A stretch of DNA of 64,000 nucleotides. It comes from CAWAND01 sp963727915. GTDB taxonomy: Bacteria; Chloroflexota; Anaerolineae; Anaerolineales; E44-bin32. The notes under the pieces are model-generated. The model was not told the origin of the DNA, ran no database searches, and saw nothing but the letters and a program-made list of their open reading frames with translations. Positions 42,626-51,676 of the stretch are shown in pieces (position 1 is the stretch's first letter; each line of letters opens with the position of its first letter). Position numbers and translations under genes: made by a program. Location of the stretch: contig CAVSID010000001.1 of NCBI GenBank assembly GCA_963727915.1, positions 186,001 to 250,000 on the forward strand. The letters are read 5' to 3'.

Positions 42626-42648
42626 GCGCTCCGGCCCCCCAGCTCAAT

Positions 42649-42666
42649 TTGTGAAAATCATCACAA
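42649..42666. promoter_or_regulatory. CRP-type palindrome at the elp3 stop
   Basis: TTGTGA-N6-TCACAA is an exact match to TGTGA-N6-TCACA. It overlaps the elp3 stop codon between two convergent genes, so a regulatory role for either gene is doubtful; it may be a chance site or a protein-binding boundary. Confidence 0.35.
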
Positions 42667-44262
42667 TAGAGACTTGACCATGTAGGTCTCGCCGAGTTTG
42701 TAGCCCAGCCCGGCGTAGTACCGACACGTTCCCAGGGCGGCAATCACCGCCATCCGGCCGAAGCCTGCCTCCGCGCCAGGTCCTCGGCGTGCCCGACCAG
42801 CCTCCGGCCCAACCCGATATGCTGGGCTGCCCCCCGTCTCGACCGTCCTACCCCCACCGACTGGCCATACACATGGACCTCACGGATGAGCGCCGCCGCT
42901 GCCAGATCATCCATCCCTGTGCGGGGCGAATTTGGGGCAGGCAAAGAGAGCCGTAGAAACCCCGCCAGTCGATCTTCCGGGGTCACGAAGGACAAGAAGT
43001 GCTCCTCGGCTCCGCCGGCGAGATAGGTTTCATCATCCAGACGCAGCTCCGCCGCATCCACCCAACGCCCCCGAATTTCCCGGCAGCGGATGCACTCGCA
43101 CCTCAAGCCGCGCGTCGTGAGTTCGATGTGAACATCTTGCCGCAAGCTTGTGCGGCGGTTGCCTTCCACCACATGCGTCGAAGGGAAATCGCGAATGATT
43201 CGGTTGACCCGACAGTAGCGGGGGATGGTAGGTTTGATCCGGACGAGCAGTTCTATCAACTCTTCGGTTGTATAGGGTTGATAGTCCCCTCGCTGCCAGA
43301 TATTGAACAGCTCTGCCTGCTCCAGGAGCTGATTTGGGTAGATCTTGAGCTCATCCGGTCGCAAATCCTGATCCAACCACAGTTGGGAGAAATCACGCTC
43401 GTCGGATTCAAGGCTGGCACCCAGCAAATTGGGCATCCAATGAAGGACGATCTTGAGGCCGGCGGCCCGCAGCAGCCGCACGGCCTGGCGCGTGGCCTGC
43501 ACCGTATGGCCTCTCTGGTTGAGGGCCAGGATCTCGTCGTCCAGGCTTTGGGCTCCCAGTTGGACCTTCGTCACGCCCAAGCTCCTCAACCAGGCGATTT
43601 CGTCGGCGTCGATGTGGTCCGGCCTGGTTTCGATCACCAAACCCACATTGCGGTGCGCCGCCCGGGCATTGGCAGCCTGCGCTTCGTCCAGATCCGTCGA
43701 GTCGAAACCGTTCATGGCATCGAGACAGCGCTGGACAAACCACGCTTGATAATCCCGCCGGTAGGTGCTCCAGGTGCCGCCCAAAACGAGCAGCTCAATC
43801 TTGGCCGTTGGGTGGCCGATGCTGTAAAGTGCTTCGATTCTGGACGCGGTCTGATCGTAGGGATCGAACTCGTTTTGCAGCGCGCCGCATGGCCCCCGGT
43901 TCATCAGGCAAGTATGACTTGGGCATGCGTTGGTCGGTTGGACAGAACACACACTTGCCGGGGCACGGGTAGGGTTTGGTGAGCACCGTGACTGTCGTCA
44001 CGCCCGAAAGCGTCCGGGTGGGCTTCATCCTGATCTGGCGAAGAAAGGCTGGGTCCCATTCCCATTCGCCGGCCTCGGCCAGCTGCCGGTAGGCCATCAC
44101 CAGGGCATTCTTACCTATGAAACCACCCTCCGGTTTCGGGTGGTGGCGGATGGCTTCATGAGCCGGCTGCCCATCCCGGATCTCCTCCAGGATGCGTGCC
44201 GCCAGCCCCAGTTGGGCGTCAGTGACGTCAAAACGCGGATGCGGTGTTTGAGCTCGGTCCAT
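42661..44262 (-). CDS. elp3: tRNA uridine-34 modification enzyme Elp3, radical SAM/GNAT (two apparent frameshifts)
   Basis: About 533 residues when repaired. It would install a carboxymethyl group on wobble uridine. The radical-SAM cluster ligands are in CPGKCVFC, followed by LLVLGGTWSTYRRDYQ and TKVQLGAQSLDDEIL. The C-terminal acetyltransferase domain has REVHVYGQSVGVG and GLGRRLVGHAE. The frame changes near 43884 (GAMRR | LQNEFDPYDQT) and near 42762, after which EAGFGRMAVIAALGTCRYYAGLGY completes the usual C-terminus ending at 42661. The start ATG is only 18 bases from the divergent methyltransferase start. Bacterial Elp3 of this kind is known from Dehalococcoides. Confidence 0.92.
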
Positions 44263-44268
44263 GAAACG

Positions 44269-44274
44269 TATAAT
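44269..44274 (+). promoter_or_regulatory. -10 element for the leaderless methyltransferase gene
   Basis: TATAAT ends seven bases before the ATG at 44281, so the predicted transcription start is the start codon. TTGAGC lies 15 bases upstream as a possible -35, inside elp3. The same bases read GATTAT on the minus strand, a weak -10 for elp3. Confidence 0.55.
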
Positions 44275-44280
44275 CGCCTT

Positions 44281-45019
44281 ATGCATCCCGAAACGGCCGC
44301 ACAGCTGCTCGAGCTTAACCGGCGATTCTACCAGAGCTTCGCTAGGCCATTCGCCGAGACCAGGCAGCGCCCGCAGCCGGGCGTGCTGGCCGTGGCTGAG
44401 CGGATACCCCAAATGGCGTCCGTCCTCGACCTGGCGTGTGGCACCGGCGGTCTCGCCGTTGAGCTCGCCCGCGCGAACCATCAGGGCGCCTATCTTGGGA
44501 TCGATGCCGAACCGGCGCTGCTGGCCGTCGCTGAAGGCAGGGGCCGCACCAAGACAATCCGACTGGCTCCGGCTTGACTTGAGCCATCCCGGCTGGGGGA
44601 AGGCCCTAGACCGGCGGTTCGACGTGCTCTGCGCATTCGCCGTCCTGCACCACCTCCCTGGGGCCGCCTTGCGCAACGTCTGGGCCGAAGAAGTCCGCCG
44701 GCTTGTTTCCCCTGGGGGTTGGGTGGCGCTTTCCGTCTGGGATTTTATGGCCATCCCCGACATCGAGAAGCGAATCGTCGCGTGGAATACGGTCGGCCTC
44801 TCCGACGACCAGCTGGAGCGCGGCGATTATCTGGTCGATTGGCGGAGGGGAGGCAATGGCGTTCGCTACGTCCACCATTTCACCCCCGAGGAATTGGCTG
44901 GTCTGGCGTCGAGCGCCGGTTTCCGTGTGATCGAGAGCTTCCGGTCCGATGGTCGCGGCGGCAAACTCGGGCTGTATCACCTCTGGGCTCCAGGAGGCGC
45001 AGAAAGGGTCGTTCTTTGA
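44281..45019 (+). CDS. Class I SAM-dependent methyltransferase (one apparent frameshift)
   Basis: About 245 residues. The SAM-binding motif I is clear (VLDLACGTGGLAVELA), followed by GAYLGIDAEPALL. The first frame is lost near 44550; the second frame continues LRLDLSHPGW, DVLCAFAVLHHLPG (motif around the post-I acidic and histidine residues), a wall strand and GKLGLYHLWAP at the C-terminus. The order FYQSFARPFAETRQRPQPG before motif I resembles methyltransferases that act on tRNA or small molecules. Substrate unknown; position beside elp3 hints at tRNA, which is inference. Confidence 0.85.
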
Positions 45020-45044
45020 CAGCCCCCTACCCGCATGGTAAAAT
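45016..45044 (+). promoter_or_regulatory. Strong promoter of the tRNA operon
   Basis: TTGACA and TAAAAT are separated by exactly 17 bases, and the -10 is preceded by TGG (extended). It overlaps the last codons of the methyltransferase gene. Confidence 0.85.
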
Positions 45045-45076
45045 CCAACGGCTCGGGCAGGGAGTTCTTCGCACCC

Positions 45077-45164
<88 letters not shown>

Positions 45165-45182
45165 GACATACGAATGCCACTC

Positions 45183-45276
45183 GGGGAGGTGCCGGAGTGG
45201 CTGAACGGGGGCGCCTGCTAAGCGCTTGTAGGGGCAAATACCTCTACCGAGGGTTCGAATCCCTCCCTCCCCGCCA
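45183..45276 (+). tRNA. tRNA-Ser (anticodon GCT)
   Basis: Acceptor arms GGGGAGG and CCTCCCC pair, with discriminator G and an encoded CCA. The anticodon loop is CTGCTAA, giving GCT, between GGCGC and GCGCT. A long variable arm (TGTAGGGGC...CCTCTACC) and a GAGGG-TTCGAAT-CCCTC T arm confirm a serine tRNA. Confidence 0.96.
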
Positions 45277-45302
45277 CGTTACAAGATCAAAGTAGGTTGC
45301 AC

Positions 45303-45376
45303 GCCCTCGTAGCTCAGTGGATTAGAGCACTTGCTTGCGGAGTAAGGGGTCGCAGGTTCGAGTCCTGCCGAGGGCG
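45303..45376 (+). tRNA. tRNA-Arg (anticodon GCG)
   Basis: Acceptor arms GCCCTCG and CGAGGGC pair; discriminator G; no CCA is encoded. The anticodon stem CTTGC/GTAAG encloses the loop TTGCGGA, so the anticodon is GCG, reading CGC and CGU arginine codons. D arm GCTC/GAGC and T arm GCAGG-TTCGAGT-CCTGC are regular. Most bacteria use ACG (read as ICG) for these codons. Confidence 0.93.
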
Positions 45377-45706
45377 CCTGACGCGGCAACCCTGTACAAG
45401 GGCCCGTCAACGTACTGAAGCTCTTCAGACGCGAGAAGCGGCCTCAATCGGCCGCTTCTTTCCTGTTTCCCATTGGACGTCTGCCCGGCCCTCCGTAACG
45501 CCCAGCCGGCTTAAGCGTTGTCATGAACGCACCTTACCACGGGCAACCTCCGCCTGTGAACCCACTCTCGCCCTGGCTGCCTTACGGCAGCCTTGTGCGT
45601 TCTCCTAGAATCACAGCGACCCGGCAACACACCGGGCCGCCCGACTTCGGCCTCCCCCCTTCCCACCACAAGGCCTATAATTCGTCAGAGCCGAAGGGTT
45701 TGCGCG
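45377..45706. other. Non-coding stretch after the tRNA operon
   Basis: Apart from the terminator at 45434-45465, I see no gene here. A TATAAT-like sequence near 45675 (CCTATAATTCG) faces the plus strand without an evident gene behind it. Confidence 0.5.
45434..45465 (+). terminator. Intrinsic terminator of the tRNA operon
   Basis: AGAAGCGGCC and GGCCGCTTCT form a perfect 10-bp stem with a six-base loop, followed by a TTTCCTGTTT tail. Confidence 0.88.
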
Positions 45707-45913
45707 TCAGACGGCAGCGCGCCGGTAGCACTCGCTCTTGGCGCCCTCATCGGGAACGCAGCAGGCCATCCACAACCATGCCAGACCGTTGTGCGGTTCG
45801 CGTTGGAGCACCCAACTCAAGGCTGATTTGGCCTTATCGTGCTCGCCCTTCTCGATCGCCAAGATGGCAAATTCCATTGCTTCGTCGACGGTAGAAATCG
45901 TGCTGATGGCCAT
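45707..45913 (-). CDS. Short TPR-like protein
   Basis: A 68-residue protein with one clear tetratricopeptide-type helix pair (AMEFAILAIEKGEHDKAKSAL ... EPHNGLAWLWMACCV). A GAGG-type site precedes the ATG. Similar units in Chloroflexota usually occur as longer repeats, so this may be a short paralogue or a truncated gene; the sequence cannot decide. Confidence 0.55.
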   Translation of the reverse strand: MAISTISTVDEAMEFAILAIEKGEHDKAKSALSWVLQREPHNGLAWLWMACCVPDEGAKSECYRRAAV

Positions 45914-46121
45914 TTCGTCCTCGCTCCGAAAAGATGTGAAAAAAGGTCGGCTCTCGAATGATTGGGCAGAGCAGGCTGCCCGGCATATTCATTTTGGTTA
46001 ACAACAATGTACGGCCTGTATTACACCTGTTGACTTACATCCACCTTACGGCGACGCTGCCTGCCTCACCGACCTTGCCAGGCAGACCCTGCGTGCCATC
46101 GAATACAGGAGTCCCTAGACC

Positions 46122-47627
46122 ATGTTCAGTGATCTCGACCAACTCAAAGGGCGCTTGGAGGAGATCTACGACTTGGAGGCGATTGCCTCGCTTCTGAGTT
46201 GGGATCAGTCCACTTACATGCCGCCGGAAGGTGGTTCAGCGCGCGGGCGTCAACTGGCATTGACCGCCAGGCTTGCCCACGCACGGCAGACGGACCCGGA
46301 GCTCGGCCGTCTGCTGGACAAGCTGGAACCGCTCGCAGCGGACCTCCCTTATGAGTCGGATGAGGCGAGCATCATTCGACTGGCCCGCCGGGATTTTGAC
46401 CGGGAGACGCGTGTCCCGGCCGATCATTTGGCAGCCTTCTACCAGCACATCTCTGAGTCATACGAAACCTGGCGGCAAGCCCGGCCGGAGAATGACTTTG
46501 AACGTGTTCGCCCGTACCTCGAGAAGACGCTGGAAATGAGCCGGGCATACGCCGACTTCTTCCCCGGCTACGAGCACATCGCCGATCCCCTGATTGACAT
46601 CCACGAGTACGGGATGAAGGCGGCACGCGTGCGTGCCTGGTTTTCCGAGCTGCGGCAGGCCCTGGTGCCAATGGTAGAGAGAATCACCCAACAGCCCAAG
46701 CCGGACATGACGCCGGTGCATCAGTACTTCGCGGCAATCGACCAACTCGCCTTCGGCGAGATGCTGATCCACCGGCTGGGTTTCGATCCGCAAAGGGCCC
46801 GGCAGGACAAGTCGCCGCATCCCTTCATGACCAAGATGTCGTTGGGCGATGTTCGCACCACAACCCGAGTGAAGGACGATGACCTAACCGAATCCCTTTT
46901 CAGCACCCTTCACGAGGCCGGCCACGCCCTGTATGAGCTCGGCATCGATCCATCTTATGAAGGCACGCCGCTGGCTGCAGCGTCTTCTTCGGCCGTCCAC
47001 GAGAGCCAATCCAGACTGTGGGAAAACCTGGTCGGCCGCAGCCTCCCATTCTGGGAGCACGCCTTCCCTCAAGTTCAGGGCGCATTTCCGGATCAACTCG
47101 GGGGCACAAGTCTCGACGCCTTCTACCGAGCGATCAACCGTGTCGAGCGTTCCCTGATCCGCACAGACGCCGACGAAGTCACCTACAACCTGCACGTGAT
47201 GATCAGATTTGATCTGGAGCTTGACATGCTCGAGGGCAATCTCGAGGTTCGCCACCTCCCGGAGGCCTGGCGCAGCCGCTACCAACAGGACCTCGGCATC
47301 GAGCCACCGAATGACACAAACGGAGTCCTGCAAGATGTGCACTGGTTCAGCGGGAGGATTGGCGGTGGCTTCCAGAGCTACACCCTGGGTAACATCATGA
47401 GCGCACAATTCATGCAGGCCGCCAAGGCAGCCTTTCCGTCTGTTGAAGATGACATGCGCCAGGGCGACGTCACCCGCCTCAAGCAGTGGCTGGTCGAACA
47501 TGTTCACCGCCACGGCCGGAAATTCACCCCAGAGGAACTCGTGGAGCACGCCACTGGGCGGCCCCTGGATCTGGAGCCCTACCTTTCGTATCTTCGGAAG
47601 AAGTTCGAGGCTCTGTATCCAGCCTAA
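46122..47627 (+). CDS. M32 family metallocarboxypeptidase
   Basis: A 501-residue, mainly helical zinc carboxypeptidase of the Taq type. The zinc motif HEAGH (HExxH) lies near residue 266 in LFSTLHEAGHALYELG, with the downstream conserved HESQSRLWENLVGRS and the C-terminal DVHWFSGRIGGGFQSYTLGN. It cleaves C-terminal residues from peptides in the cytoplasm; there is no signal peptide. It stands alone and converges with the M23 peptidase gene. Confidence 0.95.
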   Translation: MFSDLDQLKGRLEEIYDLEAIASLLSWDQSTYMPPEGGSARGRQLALTARLAHARQTDPELGRLLDKLEPLAADLPYESDEASIIRLARRDFDRETRVPADHLAAFYQHISESYETWRQARPENDFERVRPYLEKTLEMSRAYADFFPGYEHIADPLIDIHEYGMKAARVRAWFSELRQALVPMVERITQQPKPDMTPVHQYFAAIDQLAFGEMLIHRLGFDPQRARQDKSPHPFMTKMSLGDVRTTTRVKDDDLTESLFSTLHEAGHALYELGIDPSYEGTPLAAASSSAVHESQSRLWENLVGRSLPFWEHAFPQVQGAFPDQLGGTSLDAFYRAINRVERSLIRTDADEVTYNLHVMIRFDLELDMLEGNLEVRHLPEAWRSRYQQDLGIEPPNDTNGVLQDVHWFSGRIGGGFQSYTLGNIMSAQFMQAAKAAFPSVEDDMRQGDVTRLKQWLVEHVHRHGRKFTPEELVEHATGRPLDLEPYLSYLRKKFEALYPA

Positions 47628-47662
47628 TCTTGCCGGCGCTACACGGCGCCGCCACAGGTGAG

Positions 47663-47760
47663 GGGCGATCTCCCCCGTCAGATCTGGGTCCCCTGGATTC
47701 GAACCCGTCTGTCATCGCCCAAGGCCCCAGAAGCAACAGGACGGCCGATTGGCCATCCTG
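47663..47760. terminator. Nested hairpins between convergent genes
   Basis: A 7-bp stem (GGGCGAT/ATCGCCC, 47663-47720) encloses a weaker inner hairpin built on GGGTCC/GGGTTC-like arms. A second hairpin at 47737-47760 pairs CAGGA-C-GGCC with GGCC-A-TCCTG. Placed between the M32 and M23 genes, both are likely to stop transcription, though U runs are poor. Confidence 0.5.
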
Positions 47761-47787
47761 GTCACTTTGCTCTCGATGGACGCCCGT

Positions 47788-48978
47788 TTAGGGAAGGAAC
47801 TGGAGAGGGTCGACCTTGCCGTACTGATCGCTTGCCATCTCAAAGTGCAGGTGTGGGCCGGTGCAATTGCCCGTGCAGCCCATGGCGCCGATGATCGTTC
47901 CCTTGAAGACGGACTGCCCGCATTGAACCCCGACTACGCTCAGGTGGCCGTAGACTGTTTGCCAGCCGTTGCCATGGTCGATGATGATCAGGTTGCCGTA
48001 GCCGTAGGTGTTCCAACCGGCGTAGACCACAACCCCGCTATCCGCGGCATAGATGGCGTTCCCGATGGCACCGCCAATATCGATCCCGGGGTGGATGCCA
48101 GGAATGAAATGGTAGCCCGAGATCCAACGGCCCGGCGTCGGCCAAACGAACGATCCGGTGCCGATGGCCCCGTCGACGATCTGTCCGCAGAATCCGGGGC
48201 CAGCTACCCGCGCCACGGCCGGGTTGCTGCGGTAGACGCGCGGTGCCTGCCAGCTGACCAGCTCTCGATGGCCGCCCGGGATCACGAGCATCGTGCCGGC
48301 TTTGATATCCGTATTCTCAGGATCGAGCGTCGCCGGCAGATTGTTCCCCGGCCAGTCAAGGATATCCTCCGGAGTCACACCGAAGAAATCAGCCACCCCT
48401 CGCAGGCTGTCGCCTTCGTGCCACTTGTAGTAGGTGCCGTCTACGGGCAGGATGTTGAGCTCTTGGCCGGGACTCAAGAAGTGGACATCGTCCTTCAGCG
48501 TATCGTAGTTGCCCCAGAGAATGGTCTCCGGCTTGAGGCCGTATTTGTCAGCGATGCCGAAAAGCGAGTCGCCGTCTTTGACTTTGTAGGTAATGACCTT
48601 CAGCCGCGGGCGGTCGGGGATGATGGTGTGAATGTCAGACGTGCGGGTAATGTCGTCGGTCTGGGTTGCGGGCGTTGCGTAGGCCGGGAGGTCGGCCAGT
48701 TTGATCTGCGAGACCGGTAGCTGGGTGGGCATGGTGGCCGCCGAGCTGGCTGGAGTGCTAATGGCGGCGTCCACCGGCAGGGTTCGCAAGCCCATTCTGG
48801 CGGCGAACGCGCCCAGAACGATCAGGGCCAGCACGGCCAAGTGGCTCCCATAGCGGGATAGCCAAGCTCTGATGGTAGCTGTTGCGCCAGCGACGCCCTT
48901 CGGGTGCGGGACCTCTCCGGGCGCCTGAATATCGACCGGCGCTGAATTGGATGGACTGGATTGCTTTTTCTCGGCCAT
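47788..48978 (-). CDS. LysM-M23 cell-wall endopeptidase, copy 1
   Basis: A 396-residue secreted or membrane-anchored protein. An N-terminal helix (SHLAVLALIVLGAFAARMG) is followed by two LysM domains (TYKVKDGDSLFGIADKYGL and YKWHEGDSLRGVADFFGV). The C-terminal M23 domain has the zinc residues in HPGID (HxxxD), a histidine in the YGHLS region and HLHFE. It would bind and cut peptidoglycan or act as a wall-hydrolase activator. It has its own TTGACG-17-TATGAT promoter and is a tandem relative of the gene at 49084. Confidence 0.92.
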   Translation of the reverse strand: MAEKKQSSPSNSAPVDIQAPGEVPHPKGVAGATATIRAWLSRYGSHLAVLALIVLGAFAARMGLRTLPVDAAISTPASSAATMPTQLPVSQIKLADLPAYATPATQTDDITRTSDIHTIIPDRPRLKVITYKVKDGDSLFGIADKYGLKPETILWGNYDTLKDDVHFLSPGQELNILPVDGTYYKWHEGDSLRGVADFFGVTPEDILDWPGNNLPATLDPENTDIKAGTMLVIPGGHRELVSWQAPRVYRSNPAVARVAGPGFCGQIVDGAIGTGSFVWPTPGRWISGYHFIPGIHPGIDIGGAIGNAIYAADSGVVVYAGWNTYGYGNLIIIDHGNGWQTVYGHLSVVGVQCGQSVFKGTIIGAMGCTGNCTGPHLHFEMASDQYGKVDPLQFLP

Positions 48979-49038
48979 GTTGACCTCTAGCGTCTACCTA
49001 CGAAGAGCGTTGCCAGAACCTCGAGCACTTGTCGGTGC

Positions 49039-49067
49039 ATCATAACAAGCCGCCAAGGGACCGTCAA
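49039..49067 (-). promoter_or_regulatory. Sigma-70-type promoter of LysM-M23 copy 1
   Basis: TTGACG and TATGAT on the minus strand are separated by exactly 17 bases; the leader would be about 55 bases. Confidence 0.75.
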
Positions 49068-49083
49068 GCAAGCCCATTTTGGC

Positions 49084-50166
49084 CTAAGGGAGGACGAACC
49101 AAGGGTTGACGAAGCCGCCCTCGAAGCGAGTTTCGAAGTGCAGGTGGGCGCCGGTGGAGTTCCCGGTCGACCCCGCCAGGCCGATCGTCTGGCCCTGCGC
49201 CACGCTCTGGCCGCAGTGGACAAGGACCTGGCTCAAGTGGGCATACAGCGTCTGCCAGCCATTGCCGTGATCGATCATAACCATGTTGCCGTAGCCGCCG
49301 ATCGATGGACCGGCGAAGACGATCACACCGCTATCAGCCGCCCATACCGGATCCCCAAGGGCAGCGGCGATGTCGATCGCCAGGTGGCCGCTCCAGAAGT
49401 CGTTTCCGGACAGGAAATGATTAGCACTTGGCCAGATGAATCCCCCCGTTCCTACAGCACCGCCCGAGAAATCGCCGCTGCATCCGCCAGCTCCCAATGC
49501 AGCGCCCACGCCGGCGTGGCCACGGGCGATCGTTGGCACAAGCCACTGCTTGAATTCGCGATGGCCCCCAGGAATGACCAAGGACGTTCCGGCCGTGATT
49601 TCGGGATGGAACGGATCGAGATGATTTCCTGGAAAATCGACGATGTCCTCAACCTGAGCCCCAAATTGGTCGGCCACGGCCTGTAGGTTGTCGCCGTCCT
49701 GCCATTGGTAATAGACCCCGTCCACCGGGAGGATATTCAATTCCTGCCCAGGTTTGAGCAGGTGAGGATCGTCGTTCAACACCTCATAGTTGCCCCACAA
49801 GACCGTCTCGGGCTTGATCCCAAAATGGTCGGCGATGCCAAACACGGAGTCGCCTGCCTGAACCGTGTATCGGATCACGTCCATGCGCGGCCGCTTGGGT
49901 ATCACCGTGTCCAGATTGATTCGGCGCGTGACATCGACCGCCGAGGCTGAGGCGTCGGAGAACGGCGGAAGGGGTAGGCTGGTGGCGGAAGGTGAGCCGC
50001 TGGAAGCCGTCCGAGTTGGGGAAGGATCGAAGTGGGGGTCTGTCACCATGGGCCGGCCCAAGTTCAACCAACTGGCCCAGATGGCGACTGAGAGTCCGAG
50101 GACTCCGAAAACATACGGGCCGTGGGACTTGAGGCAACGTCGCGCCCGTATGAGCGAATTGCGCAT
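49084..50166 (-). CDS. LysM-M23 cell-wall endopeptidase, copy 2
   Basis: A 360-residue relative of the neighbouring gene with the same order: N-terminal membrane helix (VFGVLGLSVAIWASW), two LysM units (YTVQAGDSVFGIADHFGI and YQWQDGDNLQAVADQFG), and an M23 domain with HLAID (HxxxD) and HLHFE. The start lies four bases after the rho stop codon, so it is probably co-transcribed with rho. Sequence divergence from copy 1 is greatest in the linker after the helix. Confidence 0.92.
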   Translation of the reverse strand: MRNSLIRARRCLKSHGPYVFGVLGLSVAIWASWLNLGRPMVTDPHFDPSPTRTASSGSPSATSLPLPPFSDASASAVDVTRRINLDTVIPKRPRMDVIRYTVQAGDSVFGIADHFGIKPETVLWGNYEVLNDDPHLLKPGQELNILPVDGVYYQWQDGDNLQAVADQFGAQVEDIVDFPGNHLDPFHPEITAGTSLVIPGGHREFKQWLVPTIARGHAGVGAALGAGGCSGDFSGGAVGTGGFIWPSANHFLSGNDFWSGHLAIDIAAALGDPVWAADSGVIVFAGPSIGGYGNMVMIDHGNGWQTLYAHLSQVLVHCGQSVAQGQTIGLAGSTGNSTGAHLHFETRFEGGFVNPWFVLP

Positions 50167-50170
50167 CAGC

Positions 50171-51452
50171 CTAGAGGTTATCCTCCGTCAGGGTCTCCAC
50201 GAACTCCATGTTGTCTTCGGTGCGCGCCATGCGTTGAATCAGGGCTTCAGTAGCGTTGCCGATATCCATCCCGGCACCGCTCGGCGGGCTGGCGATCATC
50301 TGGGAGTACATGCGCCGCATGAGCCACACTCGCTGAGTGATATCGGGACCCAGCAGAAGTTCCTCCCGCCGTGTAGAAGAACGATCGATATCGAACGCCG
50401 GGAAGATGCGCCGCTCTTGCAAGCGGCGGGACAAGTGGAGTTCCATATTGCCTGTGCCCTTGAACTCTTCGTAGACCACATCGTCCATCCGGGAGCCGGT
50501 GTCGACCAGGCAGGTGGCGATGATGGTCAGGGAGCCGCCTTCCTCTATGTTACGGGCGGCACCGAAGAACCGCTTGGGCGGATACAGCGCCGCGGGGTCG
50601 AGACCGCCGGAGAGCGTCCTCCCCGAAGGGGTAACCATCAGGTTGTACGCTCGGGCCAAGCGCGTGATCGAGTTCGAGCATGATCACCACATCCCGGTCA
50701 CATTCCGTGAGCCGCTTGGCGCGCTCGAGAACCATTTCGGCGACTCGGACGTGCGACGTCACCGGCTCGTCGAACGTGGAGGATACCACTTCGGCGTCCA
50801 CCGAGCGGTCCATGTCGGTGACTTCTTCCGGGCGCTCACCGATCAGGGCAACCATCAGATGGACCTCGGGGTAGTTCTGGGAGATTGCGTTGGCCACTTG
50901 TTTCAGGACCGTCGTCTTGCCGGCCTTGGGCGGAGAAACAATCAGACCACGCTGGCCCTTCCCGATGGGCGCGATCAGATTCAACAGCCGGGTGGCAAGC
51001 GTGTAGCGGTCGGTTTCCAGGTTGAAGCGTTCTTCGGGAAAGATCGGCGTGAGCTCTTCGAATTTCGGACGGTGCTTGGCTTGCTCCGGGTTCATTCCGT
51101 TGATCGATTCCACGCGCAGCAAGCCATAGTACTTCTCGGTGTCTTTGGGAGGTCGGATCTGGCCAATAACGAAGTCACCTGTCCGCAGGCTGAAGCGGCG
51201 GATTTGAGATTGTGAGACGTAGATATCATTCGGCCCTGGCATAAAATGATCGGCGCGCAAGAAGCCCATGCCCTCGTTCATCACATCCAGCACGCCGCCG
51301 CGCAGCTCGAGCCCCTTTCGTTCGGCCTCGGCTTGCATGATTCGCAAGACGAGGTCCTCTTTCTTCAGGTTCTTGGACCCCTGGATGTCGTATTCCTTTG
51401 ACATCTCCCTTAGGTCGGCCAAGGTTTTGGTCTCGAGTTCGGTGATATTCAT
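50171..51452 (-). CDS. rho: Transcription termination factor Rho (one apparent frameshift)
   Basis: About 426 residues; a hexameric RNA helicase. The Rho_N domain (LADLREMSKEYDI), the OB fold (GFLRADHFMPGPNDIYVS) and Walker A (PPKAGKTT) are in the first frame. One extra base near 50682 shifts MLDSITRLARAYNLMV; the rest (SGGLDPAALYPPKRFFGAARN, RRIFPAFDI) runs to 50171. I chose the ATG at 51452 (MNITELE), with GGAG nine bases upstream; 51467 is another possibility. An extended -10 at 51660 gives a leader of about 200 bases, which may relate to autoregulation as in other rho genes. Confidence 0.95.
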
Positions 51453-51659
51453 GTCAATAAGCTCCATAGGGCATGGTCGATCGAGTCTGGGCGCGCCGCT
51501 GGCTGGACCCAATTTGGAATGTCAAAGGGATGTGGATTCGTCAGACTGCTCTCAGAGGAACGAGGGTTAACTATTCAAAAAGTCTTCAAGAAAAAGGACG
51601 GAATGTCTTCGCGGGGAGGTCGCCGTCGTCAAGCCGCTGACGGCTCTCATGCCACCGCG

Positions 51660-51668
51660 ATTATAGCA
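51660..51668 (-). promoter_or_regulatory. Extended -10 promoter of rho
   Basis: TGC-TATAAT on the minus strand, placed just downstream of the preceding gene's stop. The leader is about 200 bases and contains a 6-bp GCCGTC/GACGGC hairpin near its 5' end. Confidence 0.65.
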
Positions 51669-51676
51669 CGCCCATT

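Noticed and set aside
12620..43890. Systematic loss of a CG dinucleotide at alternating CG runs in gatA, pfkA and elp3
   Set aside because: At first the breaks looked like two-base losses in CGCGCG, but removing a single base gives better spacing to the protein families, so they are ordinary one-base insertions like the others.
47680..47725. GATTCGAACCC sequence resembling the T arm of a tRNA on the minus strand
   Set aside because: The T stem does not pair and no anticodon or acceptor stem fits. It is part of the nested hairpins between convergent genes.
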